Notes under the pieces: generated by a model
What the model saw: only the letters and a program-made list of their open reading frames with translations
Database searches by the model: none
Told to the model about the DNA's origin: nothing
Source of the DNA: Eubacterium sp.
GTDB lineage: Bacteria > Bacillota_A > Clostridia > Lachnospirales > Lachnospiraceae
NCBI GenBank assembly: GCA_017475785.1
Contig: JAFVEX010000105.1
Span: forward strand, 1 to 22,947
Length of the DNA stretch: 22,947 nt
Direction of reading: 5' to 3'
Made by a program: the position numbers and the translations under genes
Shown: positions 8,507 through 15,884 of the stretch, in pieces
How positions within the stretch are numbered: position 1 is the first letter of the stretch
Layout of the letters: each line of letters starts with the position of its first letter

Positions 8507-8818
8507 CTAATAACGGTTTGCCTGTGTTCTCTTCGTGCTGATTAAAAAAATTCTTCCGTCCGCGAGTCTGATCCTCCATTCCTGGCCGGTGTCTGACTCC
8601 GCGACAGTCATGCGGCCTCCCCTGCCGCCGATGTCCTCCCCGAGGAAATACACAATCGCCGAGGCCGGACATGCTTTCATACAGGCGGTGCAGCCCCAGC
8701 AGTCGCGCACATCGCGGATCGCCGCGCCGTCCGCCTCCAGTACCAGAAGGTTTCCCGGGCATGCGTCACGGCAGCGCCCGCAGCGGACGCACTGCGCTTT
8801 GTCAATTTCAATGCTCAT
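8507..8818 (-). CDS. aprB: Adenylylsulfate reductase beta subunit-like ferredoxin (AprB-like)
   Basis: 103-residue two-[4Fe-4S] protein. Cysteines C10, C13, C16, C20 and C40, C43, C46, C50 give two CxxCxxCxxxCP motifs. Trp41 in DCWGCTAC matches the CWEC Trp that carries electrons to FAD in known AprB. The tail, WRIRLADGRIFLISTKRT, resembles AprB's C-terminal strand (WTIKFRNG...) that wraps AprA, although the protein is shorter than dissimilatory AprB. The start ATG overlaps the aprA stop (ATGA), so the pair is coupled. Role: electron delivery to the AprA flavin for APS reduction to sulfite and AMP. The AprB call is from remembered family features and context. Confidence 0.87.
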   Translation of the reverse strand: MSIEIDKAQCVRCGRCRDACPGNLLVLEADGAAIRDVRDCWGCTACMKACPASAIVYFLGEDIGGRGGRMTVAESDTGQEWRIRLADGRIFLISTKRTQANRY

Positions 8819-10581
8819 GTGTCTCTGTCCCCCGCAGCGGCGGCTTCCTTTGCCGCCGCATCCTTGTGCCGGTAATCACTTCCTGTGACCAGAGGCCGTC
8901 TTAAGGTACGGATACTCCCGCCTTCCAGGCGTGAGTTGATATAACAGTCATACGCGTCTGACCGCTCCCGGTAGTCCAGATAAACGCCGAATCCCGGCCA
9001 GCGGGTCTCTTTCCGCGCCAGGAGGTGGCTCACCAGTGCCTCAGCCGTAATCAGACGTTCCCGCAGCTCATACAGCTTCATCAGTTCGTAGTGGTCCGCC
9101 GCAGAAAGACCTTCCAGAGAGCTGCGCAGAGACCCCAAAGCCTCCCGGGCGCGATTCAGCCCCTGCTCAGTGTAGGTATAGTGCGCCGCGATTCCACCTG
9201 CATGCAGATCCATTGCCATCTGCAGCTTCTCCTCCAGATCCCGGATCTGTGCACCCGGTTTCTGCGGCGTATGTCCCGCAAGAAACCGCCTGTACTCATC
9301 AAGTTTTTCCTCTGCGCTGATCCGCCCTTCCCATGTCGGGATGTACTCACCGCCGGACTTCTCCGATACTCCGGCGTTTATTTTCCTGTCCGCCAATCTG
9401 GCCGCAATTGCCTCTGCGGCAATCTCTGCCTCCGCGCACGCGCCGGTCACATACTTCTGCGGGCTCCCGCCGCAGACATCACCGGCCGCAAACAGTCCCG
9501 GAATGGTGGTCTCGCGATCTGTGTCGACCCAGTATCCGCCGGCAGTGTGCCCGCCGACGACATAAGGCTCCGTTCCTTCAATCGCGACATTTTCTTCAGA
9601 GGGACCTCTGCCGGTCTCAATCCAGCGCATCGTCTGGGCAGGCGCCATATTGAGGTAGGCGCGGTACAGCGCCTCCTCCTGTTTTTTGGAAATCCCCCGC
9701 GTCTCAAGATAAGAGGGTCCTCTGCCCGCGGCATTCTCCTGCGTCACACCGTACATGCGCGCCTGTGTCGTCACCCCGTAGCGGACAGCTTCATCCTCTC
9801 CAAGGGCATTGATCTGCCTGGCGGAAACGCCCTGCGCGATCGTCCCGGTCGGCGCGATCGTATCCCGGCAGCGCAGCGCAACAAAACGCATCTCCAGCGT
9901 CGTCATCTCAGCGCCGGCGAGGATGCCCATCGCATAGCCTGCGCCCGTATTGAACGGCGGATACCACATCTTATGCCGGGAGAATCCGGGATGATTCGGC
10001 CGGTACAGACCTGCCGCGCCCGCTGTCGCAATCAGAACTGCCTCCGCGTCTATTTCATAGAAAACGTCATCTGTGACAGAAAACCCGACTGCGCCGCTCA
10101 CGCCCTGCTCTGTCATCTTCAGATCCGTGACTGCCACATGGTTGAGTACAGACACATTTTCCTGCGCACATGCTGCATTCGCGAGAATCGGTTTGATATT
10201 TTCTCCGTTTATTTTCAGGTTCCGCCACCCGCGGCTGACATAGGCGCCATTTTCATCTTTGAGAATTACCAGGCCGCGCCGCTCCAGCTCCTCTGTCACG
10301 CGGTTGAGACGCCGTGACATGGAAATGAGCAGGTCGTTTCTTACAATGCCTGCTGCATCCTCGCGCGCGTATGACGCGTACTCCTCCGGGGTGTGCCCCT
10401 TTGTGATGTACGCATTCAGCGCATTCACCCCTGCGGCCAGACAGCCGCTTCTCTGGATATGTGCTTTTTCAACAATCAGAACGGAGCACTCCGGATAGCT
10501 GCCCAGCGTCAATGCCGCGTAACATCCGGCAGTGCCTCCGCCGATAATCAGGAGATCTGTCCTGATCCGCTTTTTTCGCAT
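8815..10581 (-). CDS. aprA: Adenylylsulfate (APS) reductase alpha subunit-like flavoprotein
   Basis: 588-residue FAD enzyme of the fumarate reductase/AprA superfamily. The N-terminal dinucleotide loop is GGGTAG at 14-19, and FAD-domain GLFAAGDVCG is at 362-371. AprA-like features are: RSGCLAAGVNALNAY at 44-58, LKINGENIKPI at 122-132, W206 in MWYPPFNTG, MRFVALRCRD at 231-240, and H345 in VVGGHTAGG; these match positions of the substrate-site Trp, Arg and His of known AprA. It is shorter than dissimilatory AprA. With cysDN beside it and sulfate uptake upstream, the likely reaction is APS + 2e- to sulfite + AMP for assimilation. A plain fumarate-reductase-type role is the alternative. AAGGACAG precedes ATG 10581. 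Confidence 0.9.
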   Translation of the reverse strand: MRKKRIRTDLLIIGGGTAGCYAALTLGSYPECSVLIVEKAHIQRSGCLAAGVNALNAYITKGHTPEEYASYAREDAAGIVRNDLLISMSRRLNRVTEELERRGLVILKDENGAYVSRGWRNLKINGENIKPILANAACAQENVSVLNHVAVTDLKMTEQGVSGAVGFSVTDDVFYEIDAEAVLIATAGAAGLYRPNHPGFSRHKMWYPPFNTGAGYAMGILAGAEMTTLEMRFVALRCRDTIAPTGTIAQGVSARQINALGEDEAVRYGVTTQARMYGVTQENAAGRGPSYLETRGISKKQEEALYRAYLNMAPAQTMRWIETGRGPSEENVAIEGTEPYVVGGHTAGGYWVDTDRETTIPGLFAAGDVCGGSPQKYVTGACAEAEIAAEAIAARLADRKINAGVSEKSGGEYIPTWEGRISAEEKLDEYRRFLAGHTPQKPGAQIRDLEEKLQMAMDLHAGGIAAHYTYTEQGLNRAREALGSLRSSLEGLSAADHYELMKLYELRERLITAEALVSHLLARKETRWPGFGVYLDYRERSDAYDCYINSRLEGGSIRTLRRPLVTGSDYRHKDAAAKEAAAAGDRDT

Positions 10582-10626
10582 GTTGATTTCTGTCCTTCTT
10601 TCAGTCAGTCAATTATTGTTACCTGT

Positions 10627-11742
10627 TCAGGCCACGAAGAATCCATTGTTGCTGTAGAGATAGGATTCCAGCTGTTCGCTTTGAATATTTCTCTCTTTCA
10701 GTTCTTCATTTTCAAGCAGATACGCCCTGTCCCCGTCAAATGCGTACAGCCGGTATATCAGGACACGCAGCCGCTCGCCGACATGTACTTCTCTGCGCTC
10801 GAGTGAGCGGTGCACCGTCAGAATCAGCCCGTGGAGGTCGATTTTCAGCTCCAGGCTGCTTCCGCGGAACAGAATGTCGATGATCTCTCCCTCCTCGGTG
10901 CAGGCCACGACTTCACTGAATTTCTGGTTGTCCGGCTTGAACGCCTCTATAAACTCCGGGCGGATCACCGCGCCGTGATACTTGCGATTCTGGTTCTCAA
11001 ACCCGTGCAGACGGTGAAAATCTTTTATGATGGTGGATTGTCCGATGAATTCCGATACAAACGGCGTCTCCGGATTTTTGTAGATAGAAAGCGGCGACCC
11101 GATCTGCTCGATCCTGCCCTTGTTCGTGACAATGATCTGATCGGCCACCTCGACTGCCTCATCCTGATCATGTGTGACAAAGATGCTTGTGATGCCGACC
11201 CGGTAGACAATCTCACGAAGCCAGCTGCGCAGCTCCTGACGCACCTTCGCGTCAATCGCCGCAAACGGCTCGTCCAAAAGCAGCAGGCTGGGATTTGGCG
11301 CCAGCGCCCTCGCGAAGGCGACTCTCTGCCGCTGGCCGCCGGAGAGCTGGTTTGGATAGCGCTTCTCAAATCCCTTCAGTCCTGTCAGCTCCAGGAGCTC
11401 ATCGACCCGCTCCTTGATCTTTGACTTCTCGACCTTTTTGAGCTCCAGGCCAAACGCGATATTCTCGTACACTGTCATATACCGGAACAGCGCGTAATTC
11501 TGAAAAACAAACCCGATGCCGCGCTCGGACGGCGGAATATCGTTGACGCGTTTTCCCTCAATGATGATATCTCCCGAGGTCGGCGTCTCCAGCCCCGCGA
11601 TCATCCGCAGGATCGTCGTCTTGCCGCTGCCAGACGGACCGAGCAGCGCGACCAGGCTTCCCTTTTTTATCCCGAAATTGACATCCCGCGATGCCTTAAA
11701 ATCGCCGTAGTTTTTGTTTATATCTTTTAATTCTACGTACAT
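10627..11742 (-). CDS. cysA: Sulfate/thiosulfate ABC transporter ATP-binding protein
   Basis: 371-residue ATPase driving the CysTW permease. Walker A GPSGSGKTT at 35-43; Q-loop in FQNYALF; signature LSGGQ at 133-137; Walker B LLLLDEP with D157/E158; switch His 191 in VTHDQDEA. The C-terminal part, about 240-371, is a regulatory beta domain of the type found in CysA/MalK, with the last 30 or so residues a helical tail. GGAG lies seven bases before ATG 11742. It sits 176 bp downstream of cysW, the largest gap in the operon, filled by a hairpin and a purine-rich leader, which suggests separate control of its translation or stability. Confidence 0.95.
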   Translation of the reverse strand: MYVELKDINKNYGDFKASRDVNFGIKKGSLVALLGPSGSGKTTILRMIAGLETPTSGDIIIEGKRVNDIPPSERGIGFVFQNYALFRYMTVYENIAFGLELKKVEKSKIKERVDELLELTGLKGFEKRYPNQLSGGQRQRVAFARALAPNPSLLLLDEPFAAIDAKVRQELRSWLREIVYRVGITSIFVTHDQDEAVEVADQIIVTNKGRIEQIGSPLSIYKNPETPFVSEFIGQSTIIKDFHRLHGFENQNRKYHGAVIRPEFIEAFKPDNQKFSEVVACTEEGEIIDILFRGSSLELKIDLHGLILTVHRSLERREVHVGERLRVLIYRLYAFDGDRAYLLENEELKERNIQSEQLESYLYSNNGFFVA

Positions 11743-11877
11743 CTTCTCTCTCCGTTTCTTATTCGTATCTTTTCCGCTTCGTTTACGTCTCTTATTTCGT
11801 TTCTAATTTTGTTTCTAATTTCTGTTTCTTTTTTCGCTTCTTATTTCGATTTTTATTTCGACTCTTTTACCGTCACT
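11743..11877 (-). other. Purine-rich, low-complexity leader before cysA
   Basis: On the coding (minus) strand the cysW-cysA gap is dominated by A and G, with degenerate units of the form GAAAT-AAGAAGCG, GAAACAGAAATTAGAAAC, GAAACGAAATAAGAGACG. TAA and TAG occur in the frames, so it is not coding. A single-stranded, unstructured leader feeding the cysA ribosome binding site is a plausible reading. Confidence 0.7.
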
Positions 11878-11881
11878 TATA

Positions 11882-11915
11882 CACAGTCAGGCTGCGCGCT
11901 CCGGCAGCCGCTGTG
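11882..11915. other. Hairpin just after the cysW stop
   Basis: Inverted repeat CACAG/CTGTG and GGCTGC/GCAGCC around an 8-nt loop with a small internal loop. In the sense (minus) direction no U-run follows, so it is more likely an intercistronic mRNA structure than a terminator. In the opposite direction it is followed by ATTTTATTTTTTT (the antisense of the cysW end), so it could stop antisense transcripts. Confidence 0.55.
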
Positions 11916-11918
11916 ATT

Positions 11919-12764
11919 TTATTTTTTTGTCCTGTATTCCAGCACGTTCCTCAGAACCAGTACAACAACCGCGATGATGACCAGCAGTGAGGATACCGCA
12001 AACGCCGCCACAATGGAATCTGCCGATCCCGCGAGGTAGAGCGCGTCGATTTCAAGCGGAAGGGAAAACGTCTTCCCGCGTGTTCTTGAGAGGGCGTTGA
12101 CCGCGCCGAATTCTCCGAGGGCGCGCGCCGTGCACAGGATGATACCGTACAGCAGCGCCCACTTGATCTGCGGGAATGTGATTCTGCGAAAAATGGACAG
12201 CCCCTTCGCGCCCATCAGTGCGGCCGCTTCCTCCTCGTCCTTCCCCTCTGCGTTCAGCACCGGAATGATTTCGCGGGACACAAACGGGAAGGTGACGAAG
12301 ATGGTTGCCAGCACGACGCCAGGGAGGGCAAATACAATCTGGATATCCGTTCCGAACGTCTGGTTGACGGCATCGATGATTGGTGCCGCCCATCCGAGCC
12401 GCCCGAAGGTCATGATAAAGGCGAGACCTGCGATGACGGGTGAGATCGAGAACGGTATGTCAATCAGCGTGGCAAGAATGTTTTTTCCTCTGAAATTGAA
12501 TTTCGTCAGCAGCCACGCCGCGCACAGCCCGAAAAATGTGTTGACTGCAACTGCTGTCACGGTGGCCAGCAGCGTCACGCGGAATGCGGATGCCACGTAC
12601 TTTGTGCGCAGTGATGCGAGATAAAAGCCAATGCCCTTACTCAGCGAATTGACAATAACGGAGATCAGCGGGAGCACAAGCATCAGAAAGACAAACGCGA
12701 TGCTGATCGCGATCAGCAGCCAGCCAACTTTGCCCTTTTCCTTTCTTTTTTCTGCAACTGTCAT
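11919..12764 (-). CDS. cysW: Sulfate ABC transporter permease subunit
   Basis: 281-residue integral membrane protein pairing with CysT to form the sulfate channel. After a basic N-terminus, the first helix is near 14-40; further helices occur near 62-90, 103-125, 140-170, 205-230 and 253-275. The EAA loop that contacts CysA is EEEAAALMGAKGLSIFRRITFP, followed by ALGEFGAVNALS, a CysW/CysU signature. The ATG at 12764 has GGAGGC with a correct spacer; a GTG six bases earlier gives a longer frame but lies too close to the ribosome binding site. The site begins just after the cysT stop, so the two are probably coupled. Confidence 0.94.
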   Translation of the reverse strand: MTVAEKRKEKGKVGWLLIAISIAFVFLMLVLPLISVIVNSLSKGIGFYLASLRTKYVASAFRVTLLATVTAVAVNTFFGLCAAWLLTKFNFRGKNILATLIDIPFSISPVIAGLAFIMTFGRLGWAAPIIDAVNQTFGTDIQIVFALPGVVLATIFVTFPFVSREIIPVLNAEGKDEEEAAALMGAKGLSIFRRITFPQIKWALLYGIILCTARALGEFGAVNALSRTRGKTFSLPLEIDALYLAGSADSIVAAFAVSSLLVIIAVVVLVLRNVLEYRTKK

Positions 12765-12778
12765 AACCACGCCTCCTG

Positions 12779-13654
12779 TCAGATAAGATTGGTCCGCCTG
12801 GACTGCCGGATCTGTATAATGTTGATCACAAACAGCAGTGCAAACGAGATAATCAGCAGCACCAGCGCGATGGACGTCGCGCCGCTGTAATCGATATAGT
12901 TGAGCTTCTGCATAATCACATATGATACGACCTGTGTGTGATCCTTTGCGCTGTTGCCGGAAATGTAGATAACGCTTCCGTACTCGCCTATTCCGCGGGC
13001 AAACGCGAGTCCGAAGCCGGTCAGAAGCGCCGGCCGCAGCTCGGAGAGAATCACACGGAAGAAGGTGGTTTTTCTGTCTGCGCCCAGGATATAGGCGGCC
13101 TCCTCGTACTGGACGTCAAATTTTTCCAGAACCGGCTGAATCGCGCGGACGACAAACGGAATGCCGATAAAAACAAGCGCAATGATCAGGCCGAGATGCG
13201 TATAGGACACTTCAATGCCCAGCTTTGACAGCGGGCCTCCGATTTCTCCGGTCGTCGAATACATTTTGGAAAGTGTGATGCCGGCCACGGCCGTCGGCAG
13301 CGCGAACGGAAGCTCGATCAATCCGTCCAGAATCCACTTTCCCGGAAAGTCGTAGCGCACCAGCACCCATGCCAGAATGACCCCAAACACACAGTTAATC
13401 AAAGCCGCGATAAACGCGGAAGAGATGCTCGTCCAGAAGGCCCAGGCAACGTTGGGATCTGTAATCGTCGCCAGAAAATCAGACGGACTCAGCCGGAATG
13501 CATAGGCAAATACAGAAGCCAGCGGAATCAGAATCAGTACTGAGAGCATGGCGACCGTGATGCCCAGCGTCAGGGAGAATCCGGGAATGACCGGCTTCTC
13601 TTTTACTCTTTTTTTCGTACGCGCCTGCCTGCGCGGAACTGCTATTGTTGACAT
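12779..13654 (-). CDS. cysT: Sulfate ABC transporter permease subunit
   Basis: 291-residue membrane permease of the SulT family, paired with CysW. A basic N-terminus (about 1-22) precedes helices starting near 28. The EAA loop YEEAAYILGADRKTTFFRVILSEL and the following GIGEYGSVIYISGN motif identify the CysT/CysU subunit, as does LIELPFALPTAVAGI. The start ATG 13654 has AGGAG ten bases upstream. It follows cysP by 80 bp and precedes cysW by a few bases. Together with cysP, cysW and cysA it completes a standard CysPTWA importer. Confidence 0.94.
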   Translation of the reverse strand: MSTIAVPRRQARTKKRVKEKPVIPGFSLTLGITVAMLSVLILIPLASVFAYAFRLSPSDFLATITDPNVAWAFWTSISSAFIAALINCVFGVILAWVLVRYDFPGKWILDGLIELPFALPTAVAGITLSKMYSTTGEIGGPLSKLGIEVSYTHLGLIIALVFIGIPFVVRAIQPVLEKFDVQYEEAAYILGADRKTTFFRVILSELRPALLTGFGLAFARGIGEYGSVIYISGNSAKDHTQVVSYVIMQKLNYIDYSGATSIALVLLIISFALLFVINIIQIRQSRRTNLI

Positions 13655-13734
13655 ATTCGTTGTTCTCCTTATTCCTCGTGTTTTTAACAGATAATTGCGT
13701 ATTCATACCATCCACAAGCCGGAAACCATTCCGC

Positions 13735-14802
13735 TCAGGAGTAGATCTCGTCGAAGATCGTCCCATCCTTAAAATATGTTTCGTACGCCTCGTCCCAGCC
13801 GCCGAAATCATTAATTGTGCAGAGGTTGATATTCAGGTCAAATTCATTCCCGTGCGCTTTCAGAATCGATTCATTGGACGGGCGGTATCCGTTTTCCGCG
13901 ATGATCTCCTGTGCCTCATCTGAGTAAAGGTATTCCAGATAAGCTTTTGCCACTTCGGATGTTCCGTTTTTCTCCACATTTTCATCGACGACGGCTACAC
14001 TCGGCTGTGCCAGAATGCTCACGCTCGGTGTGATCAGTTCGTATTCATCCGGGTACTCCTTCAGCGTCGCGATTGCCTCGTTCTCCCAGGCTATCAGTAC
14101 ATCGCCCTGCCCGTTCTCCACGAACGTTGTAGTCGCGCCGCGCGCGCCGGAGTCCATAACCGTGACATTGTTATACAGGCTGCGCACGAAATCCTTAATC
14201 TTCGTTTCGTCACCGTCGTACTGCAGATCCGCGTAGTGCCAGGCCGCCAGGAAATTCCACATCGCGCCGCTGCTGCTCTTCGGATCTGGGTTGATGATCT
14301 CAACGCCCGGTTTGATCAGGTCATCCCAGTCGTGCAGGCCTTTTTCGTTGCCTTTGCGGACCAGGAATACGATTGTTGAGGTATACGGCGATGAATCAAG
14401 TTCAAATTCGTCGATCCAGCCCGGCTCGATCAGTCCGGCCTCTTCGATCAGTGTGATGTCATGCGCCAGCGCAAGTGTCACGACGTCTGCTTCTGCGCCC
14501 TCAACGACAGAGCGGGCCTGTGATCCGGATCCGCCGTGGGACTGTACTACTTCCACATCCTGGCCGGTTTCTTCTTTATAGTGTTCGACGAAAGCCTCGT
14601 TGTATGCGACGTACAGCTCTCTGGTTGGATCATATGAGACGTTTGTAATAGCTATGCTGCCGTCTTTTCCGCCGGAAGCGCTTCCGTCAGAGGATCCCGC
14701 GCCGCCTGAAGCGCCTTCCGACGATCCGCACCCCGCCAGCACCAGAATTGATGCCGCGACTGTGACCGCTGTTAATAATCCGAATAATCTGTGCTGTCTC
14801 AT
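13735..14802 (-). CDS. cysP: Sulfate-binding lipoprotein of the sulfate ABC transporter
   Basis: 355-residue periplasmic-type binding protein, anchored outside the membrane by lipid. The signal peptide ends in a lipobox LVLAGC with Cys at residue 24, followed by a Gly/Ser-rich linker to about 47. The body has the Sbp/CysP signatures SYDPTRELY, QSHGGSGSQAR, EADVVTLALAHD, INPDPKSSSGAMWNFLAAW and DSGARGATTTF. It captures sulfate (possibly thiosulfate) for CysTWA. The ATG at 14802 is preceded by GAGGAGGAG; a longer frame from 14817 simply reads through that ribosome binding site. First gene of the sulfate operon. Sbp and CysP are close relatives, so the exact symbol is tentative. Confidence 0.93.
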   Translation of the reverse strand: MRQHRLFGLLTAVTVAASILVLAGCGSSEGASGGAGSSDGSASGGKDGSIAITNVSYDPTRELYVAYNEAFVEHYKEETGQDVEVVQSHGGSGSQARSVVEGAEADVVTLALAHDITLIEEAGLIEPGWIDEFELDSSPYTSTIVFLVRKGNEKGLHDWDDLIKPGVEIINPDPKSSSGAMWNFLAAWHYADLQYDGDETKIKDFVRSLYNNVTVMDSGARGATTTFVENGQGDVLIAWENEAIATLKEYPDEYELITPSVSILAQPSVAVVDENVEKNGTSEVAKAYLEYLYSDEAQEIIAENGYRPSNESILKAHGNEFDLNINLCTINDFGGWDEAYETYFKDGTIFDEIYS

Positions 14803-14833
14803 GGTACTCCTCCTCATTTATCTAATATTGCTT

Positions 14834-14858
14834 TCCCTATATGTTTTATATGGTATAT
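14834..14858 (-). promoter_or_regulatory. AT-rich imperfect inverted repeat upstream of cysP, possible regulator site
   Basis: Minus strand ATACC, then ATATAAAACATAT, then AGGGA: a rough CC...GG dyad about 35-55 bp upstream of the cysP start. It loosely resembles Rrf2/CymR-type sulfur-control sites, but no convincing -35/-10 pair could be placed here. Operon control by sulfur supply is only inferred. Confidence 0.25.
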
Positions 14859-14935
14859 TTAAACATCCGCGAGAGGAGGCGTCCAATTCTTAAACCTGAT
14901 TACTGACTATCAAAACCTTTTATAGGAAGCACAAA

Positions 14936-14967
14936 GGAGCCGCTGCATTATGTAGTGCAGCGGCTCC
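14936..14967. terminator. Strong hairpin between aquaporin and cysP genes
   Basis: GGAGCCGCTGCA and TGCAGCGGCTCC pair perfectly over 12 bp with an 8-nt loop. The trailing sequence on the minus strand is TTTGTGCTTCC, a weak U-run. It lies 79 bp past the aquaporin stop and upstream of cysP, so it most likely terminates the aquaporin transcript and insulates the sulfate operon. Confidence 0.65.
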
Positions 14968-15006
14968 CTTCTTGTACATGTACCATACCGGTAAGCTCTG
15001 ATTTCT

Positions 15007-15022
15007 GCGGGAATGATCCCGC
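15007..15022. other. Small hairpin after the aquaporin gene
   Basis: GCGGGA, ATGA loop, TCCCGC: six perfect pairs 24 bp past the aquaporin stop. No U-run follows; perhaps part of a bipartite 3' end with the stronger hairpin downstream. Confidence 0.4.
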
Positions 15023-15045
15023 AAAGATCGATTCTGTTTTTCTCT

Positions 15046-15708
15046 TTATTCCTCGGACAGAGCCCTGTAAACGACTGCCGCGAGCGCGCCGCCGATAAGC
15101 GGAGCCAGAATGAATACCCAGACACTGGAAATTGCCGCGCCGCCGACGAAGATCGCCGGGCCGAGGCTTCTGGCCGGGTTGACGGATGTTCCGGTAAACG
15201 CGATTCCGAGGATGTGAACCAGTGTCAGAGAAAGACCGATGACCAGTCCTGCGACGTTGGAAAACTCCGGTTTGGAAGTCACGCCGAGGATCGCGATGAC
15301 AAATACGAATGTCAGGATGATCTCGATGATGAAGGACGCGCCGGCGTTTCCTTTATAAAGGCCGTTGGTTCCGAGCATGCCTGCATCGCTGCCGAGAACT
15401 GCTTTCAGGATGCCTGCGCCCGCAATCGCGCCGATGACCTGCGCGCACACATACCCAATAAAATCCTTTGATTCCATCTTTCCTGCCACAAGCATCGCGA
15501 TCGACACGGCCGGATTGATGTGGCATCCGGAAATGTTTCCGATCGAGTACGCCATCGCAACGATTACAAGGCCAAACGCCAGCGCTGTCAGGATATACCC
15601 CGGATAGTTGTCTGTGGAGCACTGCGCGACGACCGCGGTACCGCATCCAAAGAATACAAGTACAAATGTGCCAATAAATTCTGCTGCCAGTTTCTTCGTG
15701 AAGCTCAT
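15046..15708 (-). CDS. Aquaporin (AqpZ-type water channel)
   Basis: 220-residue MIP-family channel, six predicted helices, with both NPA boxes: HINPAV at about 63-68 and SVNPARS in the second half. By alignment in memory to E. coli AqpZ, the selectivity filter would be Tyr (for F43, in AMAYSIG), His (VHILG), Thr (GTSVNPAR) and Arg, that is Y/H/T/R, favouring water over glycerol. GGAGG is seven bases before ATG 15708. It stands alone with its own promoter. Osmotic water flow is the likely job; nothing ties it to sulfate. Confidence 0.95.
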   Translation of the reverse strand: MSFTKKLAAEFIGTFVLVFFGCGTAVVAQCSTDNYPGYILTALAFGLVIVAMAYSIGNISGCHINPAVSIAMLVAGKMESKDFIGYVCAQVIGAIAGAGILKAVLGSDAGMLGTNGLYKGNAGASFIIEIILTFVFVIAILGVTSKPEFSNVAGLVIGLSLTLVHILGIAFTGTSVNPARSLGPAIFVGGAAISSVWVFILAPLIGGALAAVVYRALSEE

Positions 15709-15791
15709 ATTTACCCCTCCATTCTATCTGCTTCATTGAATCTGCAAGGATAACGCTGCCGATTGAAGGCGGCCGCGCATCCATCTCACTG

Positions 15792-15820
15792 ATTATATCA
15801 CGATCACACCTGCTTCACAA
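15792..15820 (-). promoter_or_regulatory. Promoter of the aquaporin gene
   Basis: Minus strand TTGTGA (15820-15815), 17 bp, TATAAT (15797-15792). The -10 is perfect; the -35 is 4/6. It lies about 85 bp upstream of the start codon. Confidence 0.7.
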
Positions 15821-15865
15821 TCATTTCAAAACAATTCGGGTTATGATCGCCAAACTATCAGACAC

Positions 15866-15884
15866 TTATAGAAAAAATCTATAA
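15866..15884 (-). terminator. AT-rich hairpin overlapping the stop codon of the MBL-fold gene
   Basis: TTATAGA, TTTTT, TCTATAA on the minus strand: seven perfect but A/T-rich pairs; the stop TAG (15881-15879) lies inside it. As a terminator it is weak; no U-run follows. Confidence 0.35.

Noticed and set aside
9025..10317. 430-codon plus-strand open frame opposite aprA
   Set aside because: It is an antisense shadow in a GC-rich gene; its translation has no domain, is Arg/His/Pro-rich, and the minus-strand frame encodes a clear AprA-like enzyme.
14803..14935. SAM-type riboswitch upstream of cysP
   Set aside because: The CTTATC-AGAG style core is absent and the space is too short.
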